From Christensenella intestinihominis (GTDB lineage Bacteria > Bacillota > Clostridia > Christensenellales > Christensenellaceae), in contig NZ_MAIQ01000005.1 in the NCBI RefSeq assembly GCF_001678845.1, positions 4,925 to 68,924 on the forward strand: a stretch of DNA of 64,000 nucleotides, in the 5' to 3' direction. A program made the position numbers and the translations under genes. Shown here one piece after another: positions 43,495 through 53,182 of this stretch. Positions within the stretch are counted from its first letter, which is position 1. Each line of letters opens with the position of its first letter. The notes below the pieces were generated by a model. It saw nothing but the letters and a program-made list of their open reading frames with translations. It did no database searches and was not told the DNA's origin.

Positions 43495-44649
43495 ATGAAA
43501 AAAACAGTATTCGTAACAGTTCTGGCAATTTTGTTGGTAACGGCGATGGCTCTGACAGGGTGTTCGGCACCGGCGGCGGAACCGTCCGCAAGCACGGAGG
43601 CGAGTGTGGAAGCAAGCGCTGAGCCGAGCGTAGAGGCGAGCACGGAAGCGAGCGCAAGCGCTGAAGAAAGCGCGGCAGAGCCCGACGCGCAGGCGACGCA
43701 GGCGGTGCCCGTGGCTTCGACGGCGAACGACGCGGTCATCAAGGCTGCCAAGGACAGCGGAACCGTAACGGTTGGCATGTCCATCCCGCAGCTTGCAAAC
43801 CCGTATTTTGTTTCGGTTAAGAACGGCGTTGAGGCAATGTGCAAGGAATACGGCTACCAGCTGACGGTTGTTGACGCGGGATACGACGTGGCGAAGCAGG
43901 TTTCCGATTTCGAGAACTTCATGAACCAGGGCGTGACCGCGGTTATCGCCTGCCCGATCGATTCCAACGCGCTCGTCGACGTAACGCAGAAGATGAACGA
44001 ACAGGGCATCCTGGTAATCTCGTTCGCGCAGCTCGTTCCGAACGCAAACGCGATCTTCACGCTCGATGAGTATACCTATGGTACGGTCATCGGCTCGAAC
44101 GCTGCAAAGTGGATCAACGAGAAGCTGGACGGCAAGGGCAATGTGCTGATTATTTCGCAGGACAACGTGGAAGCGGTTGTGAAGCGGGCGGACGGCATCG
44201 AGGATACCATCAAAAAAGAATGCCCCGACGCGGTAATCGTAGCCCGTCAGGCAGGCGACAATCCTGAAAAAGGAATGCAGATCACGGAAGACGTTATGCA
44301 GGCGCATCCTGAAGTAAACGTTATTACAGGAAACAACGACGCAGGCCCGCTCGGCGCTGTGGAAGCCGTATACGGCATGAACCTCGACCAGGCGACGCTC
44401 GATAAATTCTACATCGGCGGCGGCGACGCGACCCCTGAAGCAATTGAAAAAATGAACGACGCGGCGAGCATCTACCGGGCAACTGTAGACCTCGGGCCTT
44501 ACCAGACGGGTGAGGACTGCGTAAACGCGATTAAGGAAATCGTTGACAGCGGCAAGGTTCCGGTGAACGACGAAGTCAAGACGTCTTATTTCAGCACCGA
44601 TCCGGTATGGCAGGAAGACGTCCTCGCAGGATGGAAACCGAAGGGCTGA
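43495..44649 (+). CDS. Sugar-binding lipoprotein (system C)
   Basis: A 384-residue periplasmic-binding-protein type I receptor. The signal peptide ends in the lipobox LTGC (lipidated Cys23). A repetitive Glu-Ala-Ser linker runs from about residue 30 to 70, in which EAS recurs many times. The sugar-binding part includes GMSIPQLANPYFVSVKNG, VIACPIDSNALVDV and GNNDAGPLGAVEAV. GCGAGGA precedes the ATG. It leads the transporter genes of system C. Confidence 0.92.
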   Translation: MKKTVFVTVLAILLVTAMALTGCSAPAAEPSASTEASVEASAEPSVEASTEASASAEESAAEPDAQATQAVPVASTANDAVIKAAKDSGTVTVGMSIPQLANPYFVSVKNGVEAMCKEYGYQLTVVDAGYDVAKQVSDFENFMNQGVTAVIACPIDSNALVDVTQKMNEQGILVISFAQLVPNANAIFTLDEYTYGTVIGSNAAKWINEKLDGKGNVLIISQDNVEAVVKRADGIEDTIKKECPDAVIVARQAGDNPEKGMQITEDVMQAHPEVNVITGNNDAGPLGAVEAVYGMNLDQATLDKFYIGGGDATPEAIEKMNDAASIYRATVDLGPYQTGEDCVNAIKEIVDSGKVPVNDEVKTSYFSTDPVWQEDVLAGWKPKG

Positions 44650-44725
44650 ATCCCCGGACGGTAACCATTTAATCCGCTTGTGCGGAAAACAACGCCGGGC
44701 AAACCGGCAAAATCAAAAGCCTTTG

Positions 44726-44748
44726 CGCGCCCCCTTCGCGGGGGCGCG
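44726..44748 (+). other. GC-rich stem-loop after the system C receptor
   Basis: CGCGCCCCC and GGGGGCGCG form a nine-base stem with a five-base loop and no T tract. Placed between receptor and ATPase genes, it probably stabilises or partly attenuates the transcript, giving more receptor than ATPase. Confidence 0.6.
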
Positions 44749-44796
44749 GCAGAGGTAAGAGGAAATCCGGCTGTTCATTGAAGCGGAGGAAAAGAA

Positions 44797-46290
44797 ATGC
44801 AAGATTATATATTGGAGGTTAAAGATCTCTGTAAATATTATCCCGGCGTAAAAGCGCTTGACGGAGTGTCGGTTGGCTTTCAGGAAGGCGAGGTCCACGC
44901 GCTTGCAGGAGAAAACGGCGCAGGCAAATCGACCCTGATCAAGATGCTGACCGGGGCAATCGAGCCGACCCGGGGAGAGATCATACTAAATGGCGAGACC
45001 TATCACAGGCTGGGGCCGATCGAGGCGATTGAAAAGGGAATTTCGGCGGTATATCAGGAATTCAACCTCATTCCCTACCTGACGGTAGCCGAGAATGTGT
45101 TTTATGGAAAAGAAATTATGAAGGGCGCGTTCGTCGATAAAAAAGCGATGGCCGAAGAGGTAAGCAAGGCGCTCGAAGAGTTCGAGATCGAGCTTGACCC
45201 GCTGGCCGTGATCAGCGACCTTGGCGTGGCATACCAGCAGATTACCGAGATTGTGAAAGCGGTGATGGCGAATTCCCGCGTGCTGATTATGGACGAGCCG
45301 ACGGCGCCCCTTACAAGCAAGGAAACGCAGCTATTATTTAATATCGTAAAGAAACTGAAAAAGAATAAGGTGACAATCATCTTCATCTCCCACAGGATGG
45401 AGGAAATGTTCGAAATATGCGACCGCGTAACGGTTCTCCGCGATGGGAAATACATTTCGACCAAGGATGTGAAAGACATCACGCGGAAAGAACTGATTAC
45501 CGACATGGTGGGACGCGAGCTTGGCGAAAATTACCCGGAGCGGGTGGCGGAGCTGGGCGAGCCGGTGCTGCAGGTCAAGGGTTTAACGAACGAAAAGATC
45601 AAGGACGTGAGCTTTGAGGTCAGGAAGGGAGAAATCCTCGGCTTCGGCGGGCTTGTGGGCGCGGGACGTACCGAGGTAATGCAGGCTCTCTTTGGGGCCG
45701 ATCCCATAGAGGACGGGGAAATATTCCTGAACGGCAAACGGATCAAGATCAAAAACCCCGGGAGCGCGCTTAACCACGGGATCGGGCTTTTGCCGGAGGA
45801 CAGGAAGAACCAGGGTGTGCTGCTTGGGCTTACCATCAAGGAAAACGTCACGTTCAGTTCGCTCAAGCAAGCCATGCGGGGGCCGTTTGTCGACAGCAAG
45901 AAGGATACGGCGATTGCGGAAGAATATGTGAATAAGCTCCAGATCAAAACCCCCAGCATCAATCAATTGGTGAAAAACCTTTCGGGCGGCAACCAGCAGA
46001 AGGTGGTGCTTGCAAAGATGCTTGCGACCCAGTGCGACGTTATTATTTTCGACGAGCCGACGCGGGGCATCGACGTTGGGGCCAAACAGGAAATCTATAA
46101 CCTGATGAGGCACCTGGCGGACGACGAAGAAAAAACGGTCATCATGGTGTCGTCGGAAATGCCCGAGCTGATCGGCATGAGCGACCGCATCCTGGTCATG
46201 AGGGGCGGACGGATCGTTGGGGAACTTGGCAGGAATGAATTTTCACAGGAATTGATCCTGGAATATGCTTCCGGATTGATTGGAGGTTGA
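44797..46290 (+). CDS. Sugar ABC transporter ATP-binding protein (system C)
   Basis: A 497-residue double ABC ATPase: GENGAGKST, LGVAYQQITEIVKAV (variant signature) and LIMDEPTAPLT in domain 1; GLVGAGRTE, LSGGNQQKVVLAK and IIFDEPTRGID in domain 2. GCGGAGG precedes the ATG. Its end lies four bases before the permease start region, so the genes are tightly linked. Confidence 0.93.
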   Translation: MQDYILEVKDLCKYYPGVKALDGVSVGFQEGEVHALAGENGAGKSTLIKMLTGAIEPTRGEIILNGETYHRLGPIEAIEKGISAVYQEFNLIPYLTVAENVFYGKEIMKGAFVDKKAMAEEVSKALEEFEIELDPLAVISDLGVAYQQITEIVKAVMANSRVLIMDEPTAPLTSKETQLLFNIVKKLKKNKVTIIFISHRMEEMFEICDRVTVLRDGKYISTKDVKDITRKELITDMVGRELGENYPERVAELGEPVLQVKGLTNEKIKDVSFEVRKGEILGFGGLVGAGRTEVMQALFGADPIEDGEIFLNGKRIKIKNPGSALNHGIGLLPEDRKNQGVLLGLTIKENVTFSSLKQAMRGPFVDSKKDTAIAEEYVNKLQIKTPSINQLVKNLSGGNQQKVVLAKMLATQCDVIIFDEPTRGIDVGAKQEIYNLMRHLADDEEKTVIMVSSEMPELIGMSDRILVMRGGRIVGELGRNEFSQELILEYASGLIGG

Positions 46291-46294
46291 AGAA

Positions 46295-47278
46295 ATGGAA
46301 AACGGAAAAAATAGTTTAGAGAAGAAAAGCCTGAAGAGAATCTTCGGCAATTATGGTATGGTGTTTGTGCTTATCGCACTGATTGTGATTTTCTCGGTGC
46401 TTTCCAACCGCTTCCTGACGGCGGATAATATTTTCAACATTTTGAGGCAGGTGTCGATTGTGGGCATCATTGCCGTTGGAATGACGTTTATTATGCTGAC
46501 GGCGGGAATCGACCTTTCCGTCGGCTCGGTCGCCGGGTTTGCATGCGTCGGCGCGGCGCTGCTGATGACGCAGTTCTCGATGCATCCGGTGCTGGCGTCG
46601 ATTATCATGTGCCTGTTCGGCATTGGCCTCGGGCTGGCAAACGGCTTCTTTGTTTCCAAGCTGGATGTGCCGCCGTTTATTGCGACGCTGGGCATGATGG
46701 TGTCGATCCGCGGGCTTGCTTACATCATTACGGGCGGCCTGCCGGTGTTCGGCTTTGACAAATCTTATACGCAGCTCGGCCAGGGATACCTCGGGCCAAT
46801 TCCGATACCGGTGCTGATTATGGCGGGCGTGTTCGCGTTCGGGATCATTTTCTTGACAAAGACGCGCGCAGGCCGCCACATTTACGGCGTAGGCGGAAAC
46901 GAGGAAGCGTCGCGGCTCTCGGGCGTCAACGTATCAAAAGTAAAATTCCTGGTGTATGCGGTCGGCGGCTTTATGAGCGCGCTGGCAGGACTTGTAATCC
47001 TGGCGCGGACGAATTCCGGCCAGCCGAATACCGGCGAAGGTTATGAAATGGACGTCATCACGGGCGTGGTGCTCGGCGGCGTAAGCATGATGGGCGGCCA
47101 GGGCAAGCTGTATATGGTTATCATCGGCGTACTGATTATGGGAATATTGACAAACGGTATGACGATGCTTGGTATCAGCGAGTTTGTACAGCAGTTTGTT
47201 AAGGGCTTTGTACTCATTGCGGCGGTTGCGTTTGACAGCTTTATCAAATCGCAGAGGACAAAAGAGGTTGCCGCATAA
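46295..47278 (+). CDS. Rbs-type sugar ABC permease (system C)
   Basis: A 327-residue RbsC-like membrane protein with AVGMTFIMLTAGIDLSVGS near residues 55-73, GGNEEASRLSGV and GGVSMMGGQGKLY. I start at 46295 because TGGAGG lies eight bases before it; an upstream GTG or ATG in the same frame would put the ribosome site inside the gene. Confidence 0.92.
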   Translation: MENGKNSLEKKSLKRIFGNYGMVFVLIALIVIFSVLSNRFLTADNIFNILRQVSIVGIIAVGMTFIMLTAGIDLSVGSVAGFACVGAALLMTQFSMHPVLASIIMCLFGIGLGLANGFFVSKLDVPPFIATLGMMVSIRGLAYIITGGLPVFGFDKSYTQLGQGYLGPIPIPVLIMAGVFAFGIIFLTKTRAGRHIYGVGGNEEASRLSGVNVSKVKFLVYAVGGFMSALAGLVILARTNSGQPNTGEGYEMDVITGVVLGGVSMMGGQGKLYMVIIGVLIMGILTNGMTMLGISEFVQQFVKGFVLIAAVAFDSFIKSQRTKEVAA

Positions 47279-47349
47279 GGCGAACGGTTAAGCATATGCG
47301 GGCGGGATATCCGCCCGCGTGTGCAAACGGCAGAGAAGGGACAGGAATT

Positions 47350-48030
47350 ATGAAAAGATCAGAGATCAATCAAATCATGAGGGACGCGGTCGCATTCATT
47401 AAAGAGCAGAATTTTGCGCTGCCGCCATTCGTGACATGGACGTACGACGAGTGGAAGACGAAAAACAGCGAATACGACGAAATTAAGGATTGCATGCTTG
47501 GCTGGGATATTACGGATTTTGGCAGCGGGGATTTCCACAAGATAGGTCTTTTGATGATTACGCTTCGCAACGGGAGCTTCAGCGATCCCAAATACAATAA
47601 GACCTATGCGGAGAAGCTCTTAATCAGCGAGGAAGGCCAGGTTACGCCCTATCATTTCCACTGGAAAAAGCAGGAGGATATCATCAACCGCGGCGGCGGG
47701 CTGCTGGTTCTCAGGTGTTATAATTCCGGCGAAAATGGAGAAAAGCTCGATACGCCCGTTACGATTTACCAGGATGGACGGGCCTATGAAGTGGCGGCGG
47801 GTTCAAGGATTGAGATTGGTACGGGCGAAAGCATTTCCCTGCCGATGGGACAATACCACACCTTTTGGGCGGAAGGCGGGAAATGCCTGATCGGGGAGGT
47901 GTCGCGCACGAACGACGATAATGTAGACAACCGGTTTTATGAAAAGACGGGACGTTTCCCGACCATCGAGGAAGACGAAGCGATTCTGTATCCGCTGTTC
48001 AGCGAATATCCGAATATGCCCGCGAAATAA
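47350..48030 (+). CDS. D-lyxose ketol-isomerase-like cupin
   Basis: A 226-residue protein matching the D-lyxose/D-mannose isomerase family of cupins. The metal site is visible as PYHFHWKKQED (His-x-His-x4-Glu) with a third His in LPMGQYHTFW, as in the E. coli enzyme of about 227 residues. It would convert an aldose such as D-lyxose to the 2-ketose (D-xylulose). It lies directly after the permease and before an FGGY kinase, the order expected for isomerise-then-phosphorylate. AGGGACAGGA precedes the start. Confidence 0.85.
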   Translation: MKRSEINQIMRDAVAFIKEQNFALPPFVTWTYDEWKTKNSEYDEIKDCMLGWDITDFGSGDFHKIGLLMITLRNGSFSDPKYNKTYAEKLLISEEGQVTPYHFHWKKQEDIINRGGGLLVLRCYNSGENGEKLDTPVTIYQDGRAYEVAAGSRIEIGTGESISLPMGQYHTFWAEGGKCLIGEVSRTNDDNVDNRFYEKTGRFPTIEEDEAILYPLFSEYPNMPAK

Positions 48031-48082
48031 TGAAGCAGGGCCCGCTATGGTATGCGGGCGGCTCACAAGGGGTTAAGGAAAT

Positions 48083-49573
48083 ATGTATGTAATTGGGCTC
48101 GACATAGGGACATCCGGCGTGAAAAGCACCGTTTTTGACGGAAAAGCAAACGTGCTCGGCCACGCCTACCGGGAATACGACCTGATCTGCCCCGGGGACG
48201 GGATGTTTGAACTTGATCCGCGCGTGCTGATCGAAAAGGCTTACGAGGTGCTGGCGGAATCGGCACGGGTATGTGAAAAAAAGGAAATACGGGCAATTTG
48301 CGTTACCTCCTTCGGGGAATCGTTCGTTTGCTTTGACGAAAGCGACCAAATTTTGGGGAAAACGATGATCTATATGGATCATCGCGGCACAAAAGAGGCG
48401 GAAGAATTCAAAACGCTTTTTACGGAGCGGGAGATTTTTTGCAAAACAGGGGACTATGTCGACCCCATGTTTGCCGTATATAAGCTGAGATGGCTTAATA
48501 AGAACAGGCCTGAAATGATGGCCAGGGTAAAGCGCATCTCGTTTATCACCGATTTTGTTACCTATATGCTGGGCGCGGATCATATTTGCGATTATTCCCT
48601 GGCGTCGCGCAGCGGCATGTTTGATTTCAGGCAAAAGGAATGGTGGAAACCCGCGGTTGAATTCGCGGGAATTGATCCCTCCATCCTGCCCCGGCCCGCG
48701 CCGGGCGGCAGCGTCGTCGGGACGCTGAACAGGCGGGCGGCGGAGAAGCTCGGCATGCCGGGGGATGTAAAGCTGATTCTTGGCGGCCATGACCAGATAC
48801 TTGCGGCGGTCGGAAGCGGCGCACGGGAAGAAGGGGATATCGCGAACGGTATGGGCACGGTTGACTGCCTCACCGCGGTGATGAAGGACGGGAGCATGGA
48901 TATGGATAAGATGCTCCGGTATAAATTCCCCGTCGTTCCCTATTTTGGGGAAAACCAGTATGCCACCTATGCGTTCAATATGTCGGGCGGATGCACGGTG
49001 AAGTGGTTCCGGGATACGCTTTCAAAGGATATTGCGGGCTTTCCGGATGCATACGGGCTGCTTAACGAAGAGGCCCCGGCGGGGCCGACAGGCTTGATCG
49101 TGCTCCCATACCTGGCCGGAAGCGGCACCCCGTATTCAGACGCCCGGACGCCCGCGGCAATTGCCGGTATGCGGCTCAACACCTCGCGGGGGGCGCTGTT
49201 CCGGAGCTTTATGGAAGGCGAGACCTATGAAATGAAGCTGAATATCGATTGCCTCGAGGATATCGGTATCAGCCTGAAACGGATTATTACGGTGGGGGGA
49301 GGCTCCAAATCCCCGCTGTGGATGCAGATTCGTGCGGACATTTTCGAGCAGGAGGTATGCCTGCCCGAAAACAGCGAGGCGGGTACGCTTGCAAGCGCGA
49401 TCCTTTGCTATAACCAGATCGGCCTTTACGACAGCATTGTGCAGGCGCAGGAAGACCTGATCCGGTATAAGGCCGCGTTCCGGCCGCAGCAGGAAAACGT
49501 ATCCGCATACCGCAGCAATTATGTAAAATATAAACGGCTTTACGAAGCGATAAAGGAGATTTATAAATCATGA
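48083..49573 (+). CDS. FGGY-family carbohydrate kinase (xylulokinase-like)
   Basis: A 496-residue sugar kinase with phosphate loop GLDIGTSGVKST at the N terminus, MDHRG in the substrate region, LGGHDQILAAVGSG and the adenosine motif GGGSKSPLWMQIRADI. FGGY kinases phosphorylate ketoses such as xylulose, ribulose or fuculose, and polyols. After an isomerase and before an aldolase, it probably makes the ketose phosphate. Its stop overlaps the aldolase start by four bases (ATGATGG region), so they are coupled. Confidence 0.9.
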   Translation: MYVIGLDIGTSGVKSTVFDGKANVLGHAYREYDLICPGDGMFELDPRVLIEKAYEVLAESARVCEKKEIRAICVTSFGESFVCFDESDQILGKTMIYMDHRGTKEAEEFKTLFTEREIFCKTGDYVDPMFAVYKLRWLNKNRPEMMARVKRISFITDFVTYMLGADHICDYSLASRSGMFDFRQKEWWKPAVEFAGIDPSILPRPAPGGSVVGTLNRRAAEKLGMPGDVKLILGGHDQILAAVGSGAREEGDIANGMGTVDCLTAVMKDGSMDMDKMLRYKFPVVPYFGENQYATYAFNMSGGCTVKWFRDTLSKDIAGFPDAYGLLNEEAPAGPTGLIVLPYLAGSGTPYSDARTPAAIAGMRLNTSRGALFRSFMEGETYEMKLNIDCLEDIGISLKRIITVGGGSKSPLWMQIRADIFEQEVCLPENSEAGTLASAILCYNQIGLYDSIVQAQEDLIRYKAAFRPQQENVSAYRSNYVKYKRLYEAIKEIYKS

Positions 49574-50478
49574 TGGACGCAAAAGACGCAGTTTTGAGGG
49601 CGAAAAAGCACGGGACCGTAATCCCGGCATACAATATTCCGTACCTGCCCATGGTGAAGCCCGTCGTACAGGCGGTGACGGATATGAATTCGGTGGCAAT
49701 GATCCAGGTGGCGCGGGTTGAATGGGAAAAATTCGACTCGCAGAGCCTTGAAGCGGTGGCGGAGGAATACGGGAAATACCGGAACCCGGAGCATACGCTC
49801 CTGCATCTCGACCATGTTCCGGTAATCGATGAAGACCAGAAGAAGGTGGACTACCTGCCGATTATCAGGCGCGCCATCGCGGCGGGGTACCAATCCGTTA
49901 TGATTGACGCGTCCCGGCTTGACCTCGAAGGAAATATCCGCGCAACGCAGGAGGTTGCGCAGGTGGCGCACGGGGCGGGAATCCCGTGCGAGTCCGAGCT
50001 GGGTGCGGTGATGGGCCACGAGAGCGGGCCGAGGATTCCCTATGAAGAAATTTTTGCGACCAAAAAAGGATTTACGGATGTAGCGGAGGCGGAGCGCTTT
50101 GTACGTGAAAGCGGATGCGATTGGCTTTCGGTTGCGGTGGGAAGCATTCACGGAGCCGTCGCGGAAAACCTGCGCCACCAGAAAAAACCGGAGGCGCGGC
50201 TCGATATCGAACACTTGAAAAAGCTTGCCGGGGCGACGGGCGTTCCGCTTGTGCTGCACGGCGGAAGCGGGATCAACAAAGAATGCATCCGCGAGGGAAT
50301 CCGTGCGGGAATTGCGAAAATCAACGTGGGTACGGAAATCAGACAGGCCTATGAAAACGCGCTTGCGGAGAAGGAAGATATCGAAGCGGCACGGCAGGCG
50401 GTATACGATAAGGTATGCGAGGTCATTACGGATATGCTGTGCATCCGGGATACGCGCAGCCTTTTATACGGGGACTGA
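49570..50478 (+). CDS. Class II (zinc) aldolase, KbaY/GatY/FbaA family
   Basis: A 302-residue metal-dependent aldolase. Landmarks: LHLDHVP (zinc His; the family norm is HLDHG), VMIDASRLDLEGN, ESELGAVMG (Glu ligands), VAVGSIHGA (zinc His), VLHGGSGI and KINVGTEIR. The family cleaves ketose phosphates or bisphosphates such as fructose-, tagatose- or sedoheptulose-type substrates. HLDHVP and MIDASR in place of HLDHG and MIDGS suggest a non-standard substrate. No second kinase is nearby to make a bisphosphate, which leaves a ketose-1-phosphate as one possibility. Confidence 0.88.
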   Translation: MMDAKDAVLRAKKHGTVIPAYNIPYLPMVKPVVQAVTDMNSVAMIQVARVEWEKFDSQSLEAVAEEYGKYRNPEHTLLHLDHVPVIDEDQKKVDYLPIIRRAIAAGYQSVMIDASRLDLEGNIRATQEVAQVAHGAGIPCESELGAVMGHESGPRIPYEEIFATKKGFTDVAEAERFVRESGCDWLSVAVGSIHGAVAENLRHQKKPEARLDIEHLKKLAGATGVPLVLHGGSGINKECIREGIRAGIAKINVGTEIRQAYENALAEKEDIEAARQAVYDKVCEVITDMLCIRDTRSLLYGD

Positions 50479-50535
50479 CGCTAGGAACGCGCCGGGGTGT
50501 TTGCGGGGCCCGGAAAGAAGAGTGGAGGCGGAAGC

Positions 50536-51930
50536 ATGACGACATTTGCTTTATTTTATGGGAACAGGGCGTTTATGCCCGACGATGTGATCGATGAAGC
50601 GCGGCCGCAGCTTGAAAAAGCGGTGAAAGACGCGGGCTTTGATTTTATCAGCATGGATGTGGGCCTGACGAGCCATGGCGCGGCGGAGACCGTTGCGGAG
50701 GGAAAAATTTACGCAAGGTTTCTGGAAGAGAACAAGGGGAAATTCGACGGCGTAATTGTGTGTCTGGCGAATTTCAGCGACGAGTCGGCGGCGGTGGCCG
50801 CACTCAAGGATTGCGGCGTACCGATCCTGATCCAGGCCTGCCCGGACGAAATCGGGAAGATGGATTTTGCCGGTCGGCGGGACGCGTTCTGCGGCAAGCT
50901 TGCCATTACCGACCTGTTTTACCAATATGGCATTCCCTTTTCACTGACGCAGTCGCATGTTGTTGCCCTGAGCAGCGGGGAGTTCCAGGGGGAGCTGAAG
51001 AAATTCGGCGCGGTATGCCGGGTCGTGAAAAGCCTGCGAAAGCTTACGGTGGCGGCGATTGGCGCGCGCGTTTCGGCGTTCAAGACGATGCGGTTCGACG
51101 AACTGACTGCGCAAAAATACGGGATTACGGTGGAGACAATCGACCTTGCGGACTTTTTCCTGCGGATGAAATCGGCCGATCCGTCTTCCGCGGAATATAA
51201 GGGCAGGATGGATTTTTATGAAAGCTATGCGGACTGTACGCGGGTGCCCGCCGCTTCGATGGACAAAATGGTGCGCGCAAGCCTCGCGGCGGATCAAATT
51301 GCGGCGGAGCTTGAGACGGATTGTATGACGATCCGCTGCTGGGACGAATTCCAGCGCGAAATGCAGATATCCGCATGCAACCTCGTGAGCGAGCTTAACG
51401 ACCGCGGCATCGTAACGGCGTGCGAACTCGACATTGCAAACGCAATCTCCATGAAGGCGCTTGCAAGCGCGTCGGAGCAGCCCGCCATGTGCCTTGATTT
51501 CAACAACAACTACGGCGACGACCCCAATAAATGCATCCTGTTCCATTGCGGACCAATCTGCAACACGATGATGAAGGAAAAAGGAATAATTGTGGAACAC
51601 AAGATGTTTAAAAAGACCATGGGCGACGATGTAAGCTGGGGTGTAAACCAGGGCTGTATCAAAGCGATGCCCATGACCTATTCCAGCGCAAAATCCGACA
51701 GCGGAAAGATTGTCGCATATGTGGATAACGGAACCTTTACAGGGGAGCCGATCGAGGACGGCTACTTTGGCACGGGCGGCGTCGCGCAGATTGAAAATAT
51801 GCAGAAAAAGCTATATAAAATTGCGAAAAATGGGTTCAGGCATCATGTGAGCGTTTCCTCGGGACAGAACAGGGACGCGCTGCTGGAGGCATACCGCGAA
51901 TATCTTGGATTCGAGATCATGCCACTGTAA
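50536..51930 (+). CDS. L-fucose/L-arabinose isomerase-fold protein
   Basis: A 464-residue protein of the FucI/AraA-like isomerase superfamily. The probable metal ligands are visible as ACELDIAN (Glu), CLDFNNNYG (Asp) and LFHCGP (His). An N-terminal domain begins FALFYGNRAFMP and contains IQACPDE. It is shorter than FucI (about 590), as are many uncharacterised members. Last gene of system C, 57 bases after the aldolase, with GGAGGCGG before the ATG. With the lyxose-isomerase-like protein, the operon carries two isomerases, so it may handle two sugars or two steps. Confidence 0.82.
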   Translation: MTTFALFYGNRAFMPDDVIDEARPQLEKAVKDAGFDFISMDVGLTSHGAAETVAEGKIYARFLEENKGKFDGVIVCLANFSDESAAVAALKDCGVPILIQACPDEIGKMDFAGRRDAFCGKLAITDLFYQYGIPFSLTQSHVVALSSGEFQGELKKFGAVCRVVKSLRKLTVAAIGARVSAFKTMRFDELTAQKYGITVETIDLADFFLRMKSADPSSAEYKGRMDFYESYADCTRVPAASMDKMVRASLAADQIAAELETDCMTIRCWDEFQREMQISACNLVSELNDRGIVTACELDIANAISMKALASASEQPAMCLDFNNNYGDDPNKCILFHCGPICNTMMKEKGIIVEHKMFKKTMGDDVSWGVNQGCIKAMPMTYSSAKSDSGKIVAYVDNGTFTGEPIEDGYFGTGGVAQIENMQKKLYKIAKNGFRHHVSVSSGQNRDALLEAYREYLGFEIMPL

Positions 51931-52000
51931 AGCATGGTGAAAAAATCATAGTGAGCTAAGAAATAGCAGCCAATAATCTTGCAGCTCTATTTCCTCTTAA

Positions 52001-52037
52001 AGGGACCGTCCGGTGGAAGCGCCGGGCGGTCCCTTGT
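52001..52037. terminator. Terminator of system C, possibly bidirectional
   Basis: AGGGACCGTCCGG pairs with CCGGGCGGTCCCT (one G-U) around eight bases; short T tracts follow on each strand. It separates system C from the convergent gntR gene. Confidence 0.7.
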
Positions 52038-52073
52038 CTATTCCGTAAAATATGACAGGGATGGCGGGGGAGT

Positions 52074-53099
52074 TTACCGTATAACCAGTTCGCCCTTGAT
52101 GCGGTACGTCCCGGCCTGCCAATCCTTGCTGGTGTTTTGTGTTGCAAGGCAATCGAAAACCTGCTGCGCGAAAAGGTCGTACGGCTGCCTGTAAACCGTC
52201 AGCGACAGTTCTTCCGCCTCCGGAAAATCATCGATACCGGCAATCAGGATATCGTCGATTTCGTGGTATTGCAAGGCTTTTTTCAGCGCAACCCCGATTT
52301 CGCCGTCGCTGCATAAAAGGCTGCCCGGCCGGTGCGCCGGGTACAGGGTATCCAGGATGAAGCGGTCCATATGTTCGGAAAGATAGCCGGTGTGGAACCA
52401 CGGGATGTGCAGGATCACGGAGTGTGGATTCATGGAAGAAAACGCATGTTCCCGTTCAAAAAAGCTGGTAGGGGCCGTGTTTTCCCGGCTTACATACGCA
52501 AGGGGAGGCCTGCCGTTATCTTCGAGGTATTGGCAAAGGGAAGAGATCGCATCCATATTATCCAGGAAAACGCTGTCGGCATATGGAGTCGATACCGGGA
52601 TATCAAAAAAGACCATATTCATCCCCAGGGCGCGCAACCGCTCGATATAAACAGGGTCAAGCATTTTATAATCAAGCCAGATAACACAATTATGGATGCC
52701 GTGCAGGAGCAGGCGGAAGAGGGTGTCTTCGATGCGTTCGCGTTCCGACTGCTGGATAAAAAAGACGAGCGCACCCGCCGCGTCGGCAATTCGCTGGAAA
52801 TGATCCAGGAAAAGCGAAAAAAATGTACGCTGCGCAGGAGCGACGAGAGCAACCTGGTCAAGCTTCCCCGGATGGCTGCCGCGTTCAAACGATACGATAT
52901 TGCCAAAGCCGGTTTTTTTCCGGATGACACCTTCGTCCGCGAGCACCTGGAGCGTTTTCCTTACCGTTACACGGCTGAGGCCATATACCTCCGAAAGGGT
53001 CCGTTCCGAAGGAAGCGGCTGCCCCACGGCATAGGTTCCATCGTATATATTCCGCATGAGTATATTTTTGAGCTCGACATACAACAAATCGTTATCCAT
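52074..53099 (-). CDS. GntR-family regulator with LacI-like sensor domain
   Basis: A 341-residue regulator: N-terminal GntR winged helix (GQPLPSERTLSEVYGLSRVT, DEGVIRKKTGFG) fused to a periplasmic-binding-like domain, as in AraR of B. subtilis. I start at 53099 (MDNDLLYVELKN) with GGGAGG eight bases upstream; the frame is open further but without a ribosome site. It is convergent with system C, so it may regulate that or a distant sugar locus. Confidence 0.87.
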   Translation of the reverse strand: MDNDLLYVELKNILMRNIYDGTYAVGQPLPSERTLSEVYGLSRVTVRKTLQVLADEGVIRKKTGFGNIVSFERGSHPGKLDQVALVAPAQRTFFSLFLDHFQRIADAAGALVFFIQQSERERIEDTLFRLLLHGIHNCVIWLDYKMLDPVYIERLRALGMNMVFFDIPVSTPYADSVFLDNMDAISSLCQYLEDNGRPPLAYVSRENTAPTSFFEREHAFSSMNPHSVILHIPWFHTGYLSEHMDRFILDTLYPAHRPGSLLCSDGEIGVALKKALQYHEIDDILIAGIDDFPEAEELSLTVYRQPYDLFAQQVFDCLATQNTSKDWQAGTYRIKGELVIR

Positions 53100-53182
53100 A
53101 ATGCACCTCCCGGAGACAGGAAAACGCGGCTGGTTTATTGGTATTATATGACGATACCAAAAGAACGTCAAGCGGCAAATGC

